64,000 nucleotides of DNA from Flammula alnicola. Lineage: Eukaryota > Basidiomycota > Agaricomycetes > Agaricales > Strophariaceae. The DNA is taken from the NCBI GenBank assembly GCA_015499995.1, contig JADNRV010000234.1, forward strand, positions 1 through 64,000, read 5' to 3'. Shown here in pieces: positions 21,904 to 34,265 of this stretch. The stretch's first letter is position 1; every line of letters begins with the position of its first letter. Below the pieces are notes generated by a model. The model ran no database searches. It saw only the letters and a program-made list of their open reading frames with translations, and was not told the origin of the DNA. The translations under genes were made by a program, and so were the position numbers.

Positions 21904-22827
21904 TTTGTACCATCTCTTTTCTTTTCCTTTTCGTTTGCAGTTCGCAGACTTGTATTGATACTGGTGATACCTCCTCTATGTGGTAGAATCCTGTCGTGTA
22001 TCTCGTTTCTTCGCCTCTCATTTTATGGTTCACGATTCTTATGTTTGATATGAATACATTATGCTTATGCTTAAACCAAAGCACGGGTTGTAGGAATCCA
22101 GTATCTGTCGAGGTGGCAGTTGACGTTAATGCGTGTCTGATTGTAGCAAATTATATACAAGAAAAATTGGCGTTGGTGACGCTCTTCGACGTTCCGCGGC
22201 TTCCGCCAAGACACGTTTAAGCATTGCGTTATTTAATATACACATGTAAGTAGCTGCCAACGAAAGTGGGAAAGATTGTGCTGATGTGCGATTGGACCTA
22301 TTCGAAGGCGTAGGTGCAACGCAACAATATGACGGGACGTCCTCAGTACTCAGGCTCACCCTGCAACATCCTCCATGATCTCAGCACACGTCTCACCCCA
22401 TATTGTTGGCAACCCACCGACAATATTAAGCTATGGGTTAGCCGATCCGGGTTTTGGAAGGCAGCCTTCGTCGCACTGTTATATCCCAGAAGGTGAAGAT
22501 TTCGAAGAGAATAATTAGGTATTTATTTAGCACCATTCGTCGGTGATCATCACCTAAATGTATGTTCAACTGGGCCAGGCCATCACGCGCATGTCCACCG
22601 AATATATCCAATTTATGCGTCCGATCTTGAAAACTCACTGGCACAGCTCATCTTGAGGAATGGTTAAAGCTTGACCTATTGATGCGGAAAGCTGATCTGA
22701 GTAAATTATGAAGCAAGCACAACATGAAATGACTTCTTTCAGCTCACGACTGGATTATATTTTGATCCTACCAAGTGTACGTAGCTTTCTCGGATGCCCT
22801 GGCCAACCTTTGCGACCCTTGAAAGAG
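21904..22827. other. No supported gene
   Basis: This is the 3' flank of the kinase and of the convergent F-box-like gene. No recognised frames or repeats. Confidence 0.5.
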
Positions 22828-24208
22828 TCACAAATCGGACACCGTTAAATTGACGTCAATGCAGATACCATTCAAGTCCACCCTCGGAGCGGATTCCGAA
22901 GCGATGAGGTCCTTAATTTGTGATTCCATAGAACGCTCGATACTAGATTTGCTCGAAGAATCCAAGACGGGGTCTGCTTCCGAGCGGGCGAGCCGAATGT
23001 CCATTTTTATGTACAATTCTTTCAAATGAGGGTATTTCTCTTGCAATGACGTGGGATGAAGGGAACGCCAGGTGTTCTTTTCCAAGTCCTTCGCGGACGG
23101 TACGAAAGCGTCTATCCCGTCCAACGTGGTAGTCAAGGAGTAGAAGAGGTCTATCGTCTCGATTGATGTTGGATGGGTCGTGTAGTTGAGGAAGCGCACA
23201 ACGTCGGTGGTGTGAGGGAGCTTTTGACGCACACCGTCTGAGATCCGTAACCTAATCGTGTGAAGACGAGGGAGTAGTCCCAGGTCGATGCGCTTGCCGC
23301 GGTATATGAAGAATAAGTCCAGGCGACTGTAACACCTAGTAAGGAACATGGGGTTCAGCTGTCAGTTAATATTCTGAATTTGGTGGGCGTACACATCGAG
23401 CAGCCCCAGGGAACCAGCTGCCCGTCGAAGAATTTCGTTTGTCGCGCCGGCGTCTCGATGATCATCGATCAACACCTTGAATGTTTTGATCTTTGAGAGA
23501 AATTCGCCGATTCCGGAGTAACATTGCCAGAAGTCATGCACCGACTTTCCAACGGAAATGTGTTCCAAAGGGACGGGGGGAAAATCGACAGCGGAATTGG
23601 AGGATAGATTAAGAGGAACAAATAATGTAACGGCCTTGATATGGAGACGTCGACAAGAAGGGCATTTGACGATGATCGTCATGGGGAGGTCCGTTATGTT
23701 CTCGAAATGAAGCGCTTTCATGGTTTGCAGTCGGCAGATACTGACAAAGGACTGCCCTACGTCCCGGCTGAGCTCCGTCCAGGGCAGCGGGTCATTCCCG
23801 GGCCCTGTGAGCCAGAAGGACGCGAGGTTGCAGGCCCGGTCTTTCATGATTTTTAGAACGGCGTCGAGACCAGATTTCCGGTCAGAAATAAAAGGGTCCA
23901 TATCGAATTCGACACGCAGCTCGCATACGAGGGTTATCAACTGGGGGTTTGCCTTGATAACATCAACGAAAGCGTGTAAATATTGAGGCATGCGTCGCTT
24001 CTTGTTTTTGGGCAGGACTTTGGATGCTGCATCGAATGAATGTTGCATAGAGATGCGTGTCGTGTGGAATAGCTGTCTACGAGCTGGCCCGTTGAATGAC
24101 TTTGATGTGGCGAAGCGATCTTTGGGCTTGGGTTTTGTCGTTCATATATGTTGGTATTCCTTCGACAACTTGGTCGATAAGCTCCTGTGGCAAATGAGGA
24201 GCTGGCAT
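22828..24208 (-). pseudogene. F-box-like hypothetical protein gene with a probable frameshift in the first exon
   Basis: The gene starts at 24208 with a typical fungal F-box opening (MPAPHLPQELIDQVVEGI). Near 24133-24136 the frame must shift by one base, within an AAAACCC run, to reach the conserved continuation SKSFNGPARRQLFH. From there the frame is open to 23393, and a 57-bp intron (23392-23336) joins it in phase to the last exon (23335-22828). The C-terminal half has weak leucine-rich character. This architecture (F-box plus degenerate LRR) is common in agaricomycetes. The frameshift may be real decay or a sequence error. Apart from it the gene looks intact. Confidence 0.6.
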
Positions 24209-25905
24209 GGTGGTCGTATATGAAAAGAACGATGAATAGTTGCGTCACAGTTCACTTTAGCTATGACAATCACGATTTTCTCACGCGTGTCCACCTCCAG
24301 TTCTCTTTGGCTCACTCTATTTTAACTTATACTCATGGGCAGTCGCAACCATACTTGCTGCCAGAATCACCATTTTTATTGGGAAATCTCTCGCGATAGG
24401 ATGGTTATCAACATCGCGAGCACTGCCGTTCGTGGGCCTCAAGCGACAAGAGCAAGCGGTTCGTCTCAACTTGAACCGTTGTTGACCTGCTTCCTTCTTC
24501 CCAATGTTTCCCTCTCTGACAGTCTCTGTGTGTTACTTTCGCCTTCTACAGTTATAGGTTCCTCTCGTCTGCTACCAATCCTTCTACATATGCTACTGCT
24601 GGTGATTCATCTCCTCACCTCCTCCCTCTTGAGGTTCTCTGCATAATCGTCTCCATCAGTGCGATTCGAGAGAGTGGTGCAATGATGAATCCGGTTCGTC
24701 ATTCACGAACTCTTTTATCTTCTGTCCTTGAATTTATTTTACTGACGATCGTAACATCCCAGGTCTCGCGCTCTGTCCCTTGATCGCAGAGCATCGAACA
24801 TCGAGTATCGGAATCGACTCTTCTGCTCCTGCACCTCTGTATCCACTACGCCCTTCAACCTGCCCATGCACTGTATATACGATTCGAGTTACAAAGTTAC
24901 GGGCACTGTCCAAAGCTCGGCTCTCGTTTCCAACGCCGTAGGCATAGCTGTCCAATTGTCCACCGTGCTCGTGGGCCGTGCTAATGTCCGTTGAATTCGA
25001 ATTCGAAATGCTAGTACTGAAATCTCGAATCTCGGATCTCAGACGGTCAAAATCTGCTCCGTTTGATTAACCTTCCAGGATTTCCGGATGGACGCTGAAG
25101 AATGGAGATCGGGATAAGGAGGAGGAGAAACGGAAAGGAGGAGGAGGAGAGGGATGAGGATGAGAAACGAAGTTCGTCTACGAGCTCTTTTTTATTTTGG
25201 TGATAAACTGTAATGGGGATAAATTGCAGTAGTCTGTTGAGCTATTCAAGTCGAGGCATTGGAAACTCGAGGTACAACGTTCAATCTGTCTTCTTCAACG
25301 TTCAACCCCAGTGAAAAGGGCAGAAAACTAGATACAACTAGATAAAACTGGGTCGATTATTTTTACCACGCTACACAATCTGGACTATTTCCATATGCAG
25401 ATAGACACATTTATTGAACTACATAGAGCACGATACAACTGGGCAAACCGAAATCTATTGAACCGCATCGAACCACATCAAACCACATCAAGACAAGGAT
25501 ATAATCCCATCGAGCGTCATCGAACTCCGTCTACGAGATCCTGTCGAGCACCATCGAGCGCCATCGAACTTGTTTCGCGAATCGCCATCCAGCGCCATTG
25601 AATGCTATCAAGCCGTTCTCGCTCGGAGTCGCCGGATCTGCTCATCAGGCGTACAAGTGACGGGATAGCGGGTGTTGGGTGTTGCGAGCAAGCTGAGAGG
25701 TCGGAAGCAAATGAAATGCTACGAATCGAGGTTAGTATCTTGCTCGCAGGGTGACCAAAAGCTCACATTTCTCGCAGAGTCGACTATCTGCGAGGTTTCT
25801 TCCAAGAAAAAGCACTGGGGGCCGGAGCGAGCAAAAAAAGAACTGGTGTGAGGGAAAATGACTAGCGCGTCATATTGGAGTCGTTTTGAGTCGTCTCTTG
25901 AGCAA
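24209..25905. other. No supported gene; contains a short minisatellite
   Basis: No recognised frame. A stretch at about 25,430-25,620 repeats CATCGAAC/CATCGAGC words at roughly 10-bp spacing, and 25,080-25,160 is a purine-rich GGAGGAGGAG tract. Confidence 0.5.
25430..25620. repeat. CATCGAAC/CATCGAGC minisatellite
   Basis: Degenerate copies of CATCGARC occur about every 10-12 bp over nearly 200 bp. No open frame is conserved through them. No function can be inferred. Confidence 0.5.
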
Positions 25906-28646
25906 ATTAATAACTGTCGATCGAATAGTTGGCACAGGCATCGGAAAGGGCATCGGGAAGGGCATGCAGCATTCTCAGGCTGGCGTCAATTTTGCCAACC
26001 TGCTCTTGGAGTTCCAGTTCTAAAAAGCAAAGTTCGATTAATGGTGGTCTTGGATAAGCGGAGTGTTGCGCTCGCGGCACCAGCAACTCACCTTAATTTC
26101 ATCCTTAGGTAACTTCTTGTAGTAATCCTCGAAAGCCGCAGGGGAAATCGGCTCATGGTCCTCGAGGTAGGCAATATAGCACAAGTTCCTTCGGATGCAG
26201 CGGGTAAGTAGAATTCAAAACGGGCGATTGCTGTACTCACTTTGCCGACGTACTCGCAGTAACACGCTTCATCCCCACCGCGGGAGCATCTTTTGTGTTC
26301 GACGTTGCCGGCGCCGTGCTCCCAGTTATGGCTGCAGATATAGTAACTCACCTGTTAGTAGGCTGTATAGGAATAGTCAATTGAATAGATAACTCACCAG
26401 TGGGCCCGGGTGCAGTCGCTTTTTCAGACATCAAAGCATTGATACGGGTGGAAGGCCCAGTAGGGGGCCCGAAAAGCATATCCCTGAGAAAGTGTCAGCA
26501 CACGAAGCAACACAATTAGGAAATTTGAAGCAACTTACAACGGATTAATGATAGGCGCAAGCTTTGGGACCGCGACTACCGCAGGCTTGGCTAAGGTGGA
26601 GCTCGCAGCCGCAGGAGCTGCGGAAGTTGTGTTGTCGCCATCTGCTGCCAGTGGAGCTGTACTGACAGCCTTGGAAGCCTCGATGTCGTTGCCACTGCGA
26701 GTCGCGCGAGTCAGGGGCAGCTCTGCGAGAGTGGAAGCAGCTGGATCCGTCGTCGCTGATGCCTGCGAATCGATGCTGGCATCGGCAGGAGCTTGATCCA
26801 TGCACGCTGGGGCTGTACGAGCCACGTCCTCAGTGCCAATGCGGGTCTTCTGTGTCGTGGGAGCCGTTTCGTCACTGGAAGCAGCTGGATCCGGGGTCGG
26901 GCTCGTCGTTGACGCCTGCGAATCGATGCTGGTGTCGGCAGGTGCTTGATCTATGCTGGTGTCACCCACCGGAGCTGTGCGAGCTACGCGACTAGCACCA
27001 GCGCGGGTCTTGCGAGCCGCGGGAACTCTGGCGGGCCTGGAAGTGACTGGAATCGAGGTTGGGCTGGTCGTTGGAGCCTGCGAATTGGTTCTGGCACCTG
27101 AGGAAGGTTCGTGCATGCTGACATTGTGGATTGGAGATGTGCTCGCAATTGTGCGAGCCTTGCGATTGGTGCCAGCACGGGTTTTGCGAACTATAGCGGG
27201 TTTTGCGGGGCTGGAAGCAACCGGAGAGCCCACACTGGTCGGTGCAGTACTTGTTGACGTTGGAGGCTGTCAGACGTTGGAGCAGAGTCAGCGGAGGGCA
27301 GCAAGAGATGGAAGAATGTAAGAGAGGTTACTAGAGGCATCATGTTAGACGTTGGGAAGGTCGGAGCTTGATGTGGAGGCGTTGCCGTGTCGATCCGTGA
27401 TTTTTTTTGGTGGCGATGGGCAATAGATGTCGTCGCCAGCATCTGATGTTCCAGGAGAACGTTCGCGCTTAGCAACCGCATGACCAGCACTGGTGGTGCT
27501 ATCAAAAGGCTTGACGTCTTCTGTCTTGATGGGCTCGACCTTGATTTTGTCGGCCTTCTTCTTCTCGCCGCTCCTCCAGGTTGAGTATGATCGTGAGAGC
27601 AGATAGTCGGCCTTCCAGTCATCCTGGCAGTAACGAATGTATGGATATTTTGCATACAACCGCAAGAGAATGCCATCCCGCATAGAGGCGCAAGAGGTAC
27701 CCCATGACGTTGGCATCGGAATTCCGCCTTTGAGCGCCGCGTTGTTGAGCTCGATGAACAGGGATCGTAAGTAGGTGCGAATGGAGGAGGCTGTGATACC
27801 GTCGATAGACTTGCCATCAGGAGTCTCGATGTAATCCATCGCGACATTCTCCCCTGTCTCGGCAAGCCTTGTCTTCCCTCGCAGTGGCTTCCTGTCATTC
27901 ACCTTCAGAATGCCTCCCTCATCCTTCTTCACACCCACCGCTTTTATGTACGTTTTCTTTTTCCAGTACCTAATATCCGGATGGTCAGTTTCAAGAAGCG
28001 TGTTCTCCTTGTTCGAGACCAGCATTGGTGCCAGAGGGCTGCTGGTACCCGACAATCCAGCAAATGGGTTGGCAGCATTCCGGAGCGACGAGCCCACAGC
28101 AGCGGTGAGATCCTCGTTCATTTTCCTAGAATATATAGCTGTTAACGAGTACTACACCTGCAGTTGATGATCCCACTCACTTTATGGCATCGCGCTCCGC
28201 TTTGACACGAGTATACGCATCGAAAACCTGCATATATGCACCGTTTTTGTGCTCCAAAAGGTCATTCCGCGATGCGTGATGGATTATATGCGCATATCGA
28301 GATGCTGAGATCTGTTTGAAGTTGGGTGTGTCAGTATTCGTGACGTTGTCTGAACCCAATGATAAGTATAAGCATGTGTGACACGTCTTACGGTTGCCAC
28401 AGATTCCACTGGTACTACAGTTCGGTTTTCGGGGTGCCGCGAGCCTTGCAAAGGTGCATGATGGTCGTTTCTTGCATGTGTCGAGAACTGAAGGCCTTCA
28501 GCACTGCGCGAGTCTTGAGCGCTCCAGTAATGGTCTTCAACACTACGGTGATGACTACTAGCCTCAAAGGTATTGATATTTCTGCTGTGCGACCTTGTAA
28601 CAGGCCCAAAAGAATCGGTTCGCTGGCTGAATGACATGAAGGACAT
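25906..28646 (-). CDS. Multi-exon gene of unknown function with repeat-rich Ala/Thr/Ser region
   Basis: Exons in order: 28646-28392, 28321-28181 and 28125 to about 27352; then a repeat-rich exon from about 27269 to about 26537; then several short exons down to a TAA at 25908-25906. Phases agree at the first two introns (70 and 55 bp). Exon 3 encodes a conserved-looking domain (around DYIETPDGKSIDG ... YIRYCQDDWKADYLL) followed by a Lys-rich tail. The next exon has about four copies of a 50-57-residue unit (KTRAG ... ARTAP ... DQAPAD.SIDSQAS). The last exons encode NLCYIAYLEDHEPISP and a short coiled coil. I recognise no characterised family. It lies beside the CACTA relic on the same strand and could be a passenger. 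Exon ends after exon 3 are approximate. Confidence 0.5.
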
Positions 28647-28753
28647 GGTGGGAGAGAGAAAGCGAGGACTTGAATGCGTGCAAGTCACGATAGTGACAAC
28701 GCTGCTTTAGGCCAAGCTTGCCGCCTAAGTACAACTAACTACATAGAGTACAA

Positions 28754-31181
28754 CTACACATAGAAATCATCATTGTCTTCTTCCTCGGCGCCTCCTATCG
28801 ACGCAACATCTAAGCCCATTTTTTCACACACATAGCGAAGGTTGTCGGGTGGCTCGTTCATCGGCGGCATTGCTACACAACTTGATATCCATTTTGCCGG
28901 AATAACCTCGAGTGTGTCGTCTCCACGGTATTCACAAACCCACAATGCTCGGCTTGATTGTAGAAGTATCTGAGCATCAGGGTCACTGAATACTGAGACC
29001 ATAGCGCAAGTTTTCTTCTCGCCATTAAACTTTGCCTGGAAGAAATACTGAAGCTCGGCAAATTTTGGCTGTTTTCGCAATCCGTTGTTATAATACTGTG
29101 CGTCAAATCATGTAATAGTATTTCTAGTCAAACAAACCCAGTCCCATGTGCTTTTGTCGTCGTCAGGGTCACAGTCAATTGTTCCGCGCCATAGACTAAG
29201 CAGCAAGTCCGTGAGATTGAGAGCAATGAGATGCATCAGATCACCTCCGAAACAAGCAGGTACGCCTATTGTGCGTGTGGCCGGGAATCCGCTGAATATA
29301 CTCGGTTTTGTGATCCCAGTTTCTCGCCTGTTCTCCTGGTGCTGTCCCTGTGTCCGTGAGTTTAACACCTTGTTGAGGGCATCAAGGTATTCTTGTCGAT
29401 TGCTAGAACGAAGATGACGCGCATTGACATCACCATGGTCGCAACCTTCTACATTGTATTCGAGGGGTTTGAGAAGGGCCGGATAATAGTGATTTCCACC
29501 AGTCTTTCGCCTTCCCTTGACAGGGCAATAGAGGCGGCATCCGTAAGCGCCGGAGTGTCCTGTCAGTCCATTGAGATATGTCATTCCGGGTCCGTCTGCG
29601 GACCCGAGGTAGACAAACGGGTGCGAATCAAACACCTGATTTTCGTAAGCATCCCAAATGCGAAGGCCTTCTTTCATAAGAGCAGAGACATGGTGCAGTC
29701 CAGGGAATAAGAAGGAATCCACATTTTTTGGCTTGTTGGGGCCTGGGATAAATCCACCGGGAAATACATGGCGCTTTTTGTACCGAAGGTTAGGCGCAAG
29801 GTCTAGAACGACCCAGATATAAATCCAGCAGTCGGACTGTTTGCTCTGGTAGAGCTGAGCGCCATCGATTGACATAAGAAGGACGGTGTCCTTGGCGGTT
29901 ATGTTTCCGGAGCGCACTGCGTCAAGGTAAGCAGTACCGTGGTAGATATCCTCCCAGTCTTCGAGCTTGTTACCATTCTGTTCGAGTTGCTGTAGAATTT
30001 TCTCCGTTTCTTCATTTCGATGGCGCATTGCCTTTGCAGTTTCGGGGCTTCGCCAAAGCGCCTGAAGCTGGGGCCCCAACGGCATGGTATGAAATTGCCG
30101 TTGGGGAACCTTTTTCGTTCCATTGCTTGACGCAAGTAGCACGGGGTCATACCGTGATTTGTGGCACTTCGGACAAGCTTCGAGCTCAGAGAAAGGGCCG
30201 GTATAGGCAATGCAAGTGTCTGGGCACATGTCGTGCATGACGGAATGAACTCCAGTAATTTCCGCAATGCTTTGCTTGACCTGATAATGAGAAAGGAGCG
30301 GTTCTCGATCTTCATCTGGATGAGTGCGGTCCATATGACGTTCGAATGTTTTGCGGACATGTTCGTACACCTCCTCGGAGGCATTTGTTGTATCGAGGAA
30401 GAGCTCGATGGAAGTACGCAGCTCAGGGGATTCGTCAAAGTCAAGAGGAACAGTTAGAGGATTTCGTAGACGCTCGAGAACTTCGGCATTGAGACCATCA
30501 GCATCTAGTGTTGCATTTTGCAGTCCAGCGATGAAAGCCTGCGAGATTTTGAGCTCTTCGAGAGTCGCTGCCACCTCGACAAAGTCTTCTTCGAAGGGCG
30601 CTTCTTCGCTGGCATCGCCAGCTCCAAGTCCCGCATCATCTTCAGGCGACAGTGGCCTATGCTGTAGTGAACCGGGGTCTGCTTGATCACTCTGATTTCG
30701 CTCCTCCGGACTCTTATTGAATTGGAGAAAATGTGATTATATTAGTGTTTTTGTTACGATCATCCTCTCGCCGACTAACTAAATTACTAGCCCTATCACC
30801 AGCATCATGACCCAAATCCATTCCTTCTCCTTCAGATCCACCCTCTAGTCCAGTGTTCTCCCTTTCTTCGTGCATCTGAGGTACGTTTGGTGCCCTAGCG
30901 TCGTTGAGGTCGGGGTCGGCTTCGTTTCCGTGGACTCGAGTAATCTTGGGTGGGCGCTCTGTTGGCTCGGCTGATGAATCCCGCGAACGAGGTCTGGAGC
31001 TTGGAGGAACTCCTGTGGCAGGTGTTGATGTTGTTGCATGGGGAGCGGGTTGTCCGTGTGCAGTGGCTTCGGAATTGCGATATGCTCGATGGGCAAACCA
31101 GGTAGAACGGGACACCTCTTTCGGACGAGCGGGATCCCGAGTACAGTGGGCCAGGCAGTTGCAAAACCATTTCCGTTCCAT
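28754..31181 (-). pseudogene. CACTA (EnSpm-like) tnp2 transposase gene with a large internal deletion
   Basis: Exon 1 starts at 31181 with a small Cys/His motif (FCNCLAHCT ... H). After an intron ending near 30718 a long frame continues to 29108. It contains blocks typical of fungal tnp2-type transposases, including MSIDGAQLYQSKQSDCW and HVFPGGFIPGPNKPKNVDS. At WDWVC the sequence jumps, through an in-frame TGA (29108-29110), directly to the C-terminal block KFAELQYFFQAKFNG that ends at 28754. From memory of full-length relatives, roughly 400 residues between these blocks are missing. The frame on both sides is the same. Terminal CACTA repeats were not located. This copy cannot encode a complete transposase. 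Confidence 0.8.
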
Positions 31182-34100
31182 GATGGAGTGGCCCAAGCTT
31201 AAGGTGGAGAGCGTGCACGGTGCAGCACAGACAGAGCAGTGTAGCGCAGAGAGACGCAGAAGAAAGTCGAACGCGACTGATCGTGATCAAGATACGGATC
31301 GATGTGGCTATACGCCATGTGGCTTTCCATATACATATCGGTCTATTTGTACGTGCTTATCTCCCTTTCTCACTGGGGTTCAACCCTCAACGTTTCGAAT
31401 TCCTTCTTCGCCTCGAATTCCAGCCTCGACCACCACCGCTTGACAACTGTCGTGAGCTTTGAAGTTCAAACTGGAACTCCCATCTAACGTCTCAGAAAGC
31501 AGCATATTAAAAAAATTTCTTTTCATTTTATTCCATACAAAGCTTCGTCCTTCTAGTGTTCCTCATAGTCGAATTTTCGAATATGAAATGGCTATAGGTT
31601 TAAGGAATATTCGAAGGGGAGGAGAGAGACGAAGGGAGAAGAAAGCGTCATCGGATCCAGAGATCTAGGTCGAGCTGAGAGGATGTTTTCCGCATCAATC
31701 TCAACCTCGACATCCTCATCCTCCATCAACATGCTCCGTCTCCTCGTTCTCTTCCTCCTCGCACTCCTGTCCTTCTTCCATTGGCGCTACCCATCCATCC
31801 TATTCAGCCTCCTCCGCCTACTCTCCAGATCGAGACCGCTGTAGAGTAATCCTAAGGGGCCTACAATGAACACCGCCAATACATCATGATAGCCATCGAC
31901 TGACCCACGGCCAAACTGACAGCTGCTACCCACCACCCACCCGTGCTCGCCCGCGTGGCGAGGAAAGCCGGCGACGAGGTTCTGAAAAAGCTTCCTTTTG
32001 CCAGTTGTTCATTATAGGGGTGCTCGAGCATCCGCGTTTGCCACGTCATATCGGCAAAAGGCTGCTGAATAGAAGACAGTGAGCGGCGCGTTGGTGAAGA
32101 GCTGCTGCTCAAACTTGAACCACTGTCGGCATCGGCGACAGTACTGGGCGAGGGTGTCGGTCAGAGGAAGAACTCCAAAGGATGCTCTGAAGATCCGTTC
32201 TCCCATCTCGTAATCGGAATAGTCGCGTTGTACCTTCATTTTGTGCGACGTCATGTTGGAAAAAGGATAAATGAGCCGAACGAGAGGGAGGAGGGAGACA
32301 GTGATGGAGGAAGGAGGAATTTCCGCAGAGGGATCATTGGCGTTGATGCCTGATGGGTGAGTGGCGAACGAGGGCAAAAAATCCTCTTCTTCAATGGGAG
32401 TGTGCTCAAGGACGTAGGCGAACGGGAGTTCTAGGTGTCAATCAACGCTGGCGTATCCCAATGCCACGTCGGCACGCCATGAGGGGCGGTTGAACTCCTA
32501 GAATAGGGTTGAAATGGAAGATGTAGAAAAAGCTTTACGACTGAACTACGAAGAACGGGTAGTTAAGAGATAAGTAATGGGGATCGTGGATGAGTGGGTA
32601 AAGGCGATAACGTACAACACCTGAGTTTGACGATCAAGTCGTCTTGTCTGATGCTGCGATTGCGGAGACATTGTGCGTGGTTATTATAGATGTCGATCGA
32701 CCGATGGCGATGGGCGATGGGCGATGGGCGATGGGTGCGAGGAAATCAAGCTCAACGGGTACCGTTTGGTGGTCATGCATACATGCGTGAGCCTGCTCGG
32801 AAGGCGGAGAAGCGGAAATCTTGGGAGCTGGATAAGACGCAGGTGTGGGGTAGGTGCCTATCACGCAATGAGCAAATGGCATTCTCGAGAGACTTCTAGT
32901 CCTTGGGTCAGCCCGCCATAAAACAGGAACGACGTGGGCGTTGAGGACGGGTGTTGAGGACAGGTGGTGTTCGCGATGGTAAATGCGCTGCCGGAGAGCC
33001 AGCGGTGTGGGTTGGATCTACATGACGCAACGCAATAACAGTGACCACGAAGGGCGAAATGTAGAAGGGAGAGAGCAAGGCAGGGGAGCCTTGAAGGAGG
33101 AAGAATAGGACGGGAGAGGGAGAGGCTTGAAAGCTGCTGCCAGATGTCGCAGCGGGCAAAATGGGCTTCCTTGAACATGGATCTACATGGAGGCAGAAAA
33201 CTATTAGAAACGATCGAAGCAACCTATTCAGGAAGAACTCACCAAAGAAGTAGATATAGTCAACGTTTGAGGGTGTGATCAACGCTAGGATTACACAAAA
33301 TCGTCCCATTCCTGCGTGGCAGGGGGAAAGATCACGAATATGGGCGTCGAAAGAACACTGAAAACAGCTAAGTTCGTCTTCCATACCACTACGAACAAAA
33401 TAAACTCACTACTGGCTGCATCTACGTCAGTTATACAATGAATTTGAGGACAGGAAAGAATGAGTGCGATCATGAAGGGTATCTGAGGAGTGGGTTGAGA
33501 GGAAAAAGCAAGGAAAAGCGTCCGCTGGCCAGTGAAAATGACGCGTCCAACTCGGGCCACTAGTACCCGAAGTAACAACGATCAACAAACCCTCCGAAAG
33601 ACCTGAGCGTGCGTCTGACATCTCACCTTCTTGTCACATCAACGTCTTCATTCACCTACTCAAGACTCAAGTTTCCGAAGCACCTGCCGACGACCTCCAA
33701 TCTCGGGGCATTTGTCGATTCAGGGAATTATGGATAGGGATAGAATTCATTTGTGAGTGGGTCCCTGAGTCTCCGATTGTAATTCCAACCTTTATAGTTG
33801 CAAAGTGTCATTCACCACGTTTCATTATTCGAGAACTGGATACTTATGCGCACGAGGTCGTCGTCTTTTGGGTTGGTAGAGTACATGCATACTTAGCACG
33901 ATGATCACACCATGCATGTATCACACTTAGTACCGTTGCAATTTGATTTTTTACACCGCTTCCACTGCCATCCAGCATAATTGTGCCTTGCCTTGGACCC
34001 ACAATTGCAACGCTTCGAGGAGTTATAATTAATTCTGACACTTGTGACTTGACGTATTTGCGGCATTCGGGTAGTCAAGGAAGAGTCATTACTTTTCTGA

Positions 34101-34265
34101 AATGACCTACTTAGACTTCTTGCCAAAAGCGGATGTGTGCATCGGTTCAAACTTCAACAATAGTAGCGCAGAGTAGCGCGCCTTGGATTGTGTGTCTTGA
34201 CGTCAACCACATCCTTCTACAAACCCAGAATCAATCCAAACACATCTCGAGGAATTTGCATTAAC
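31182..34265. other. No confident gene; possible relic on the minus strand
   Basis: Between about 31,860 and 33,620 several minus-strand frames have coding-like, partly hydrophobic stretches (for example FGVLPLTDTLAQYCRRCRQWF near 32,130-32,190), but they could not be joined into a sensible gene or matched to a family. A GATGGGC tetraplet at 32,700-32,740 is a short tandem repeat. Confidence 0.35.

Noticed and set aside
31861..33621. Possible membrane-protein gene on the minus strand
   Set aside because: Hydrophobic stretches exist, but no consistent set of exons or family match could be built.
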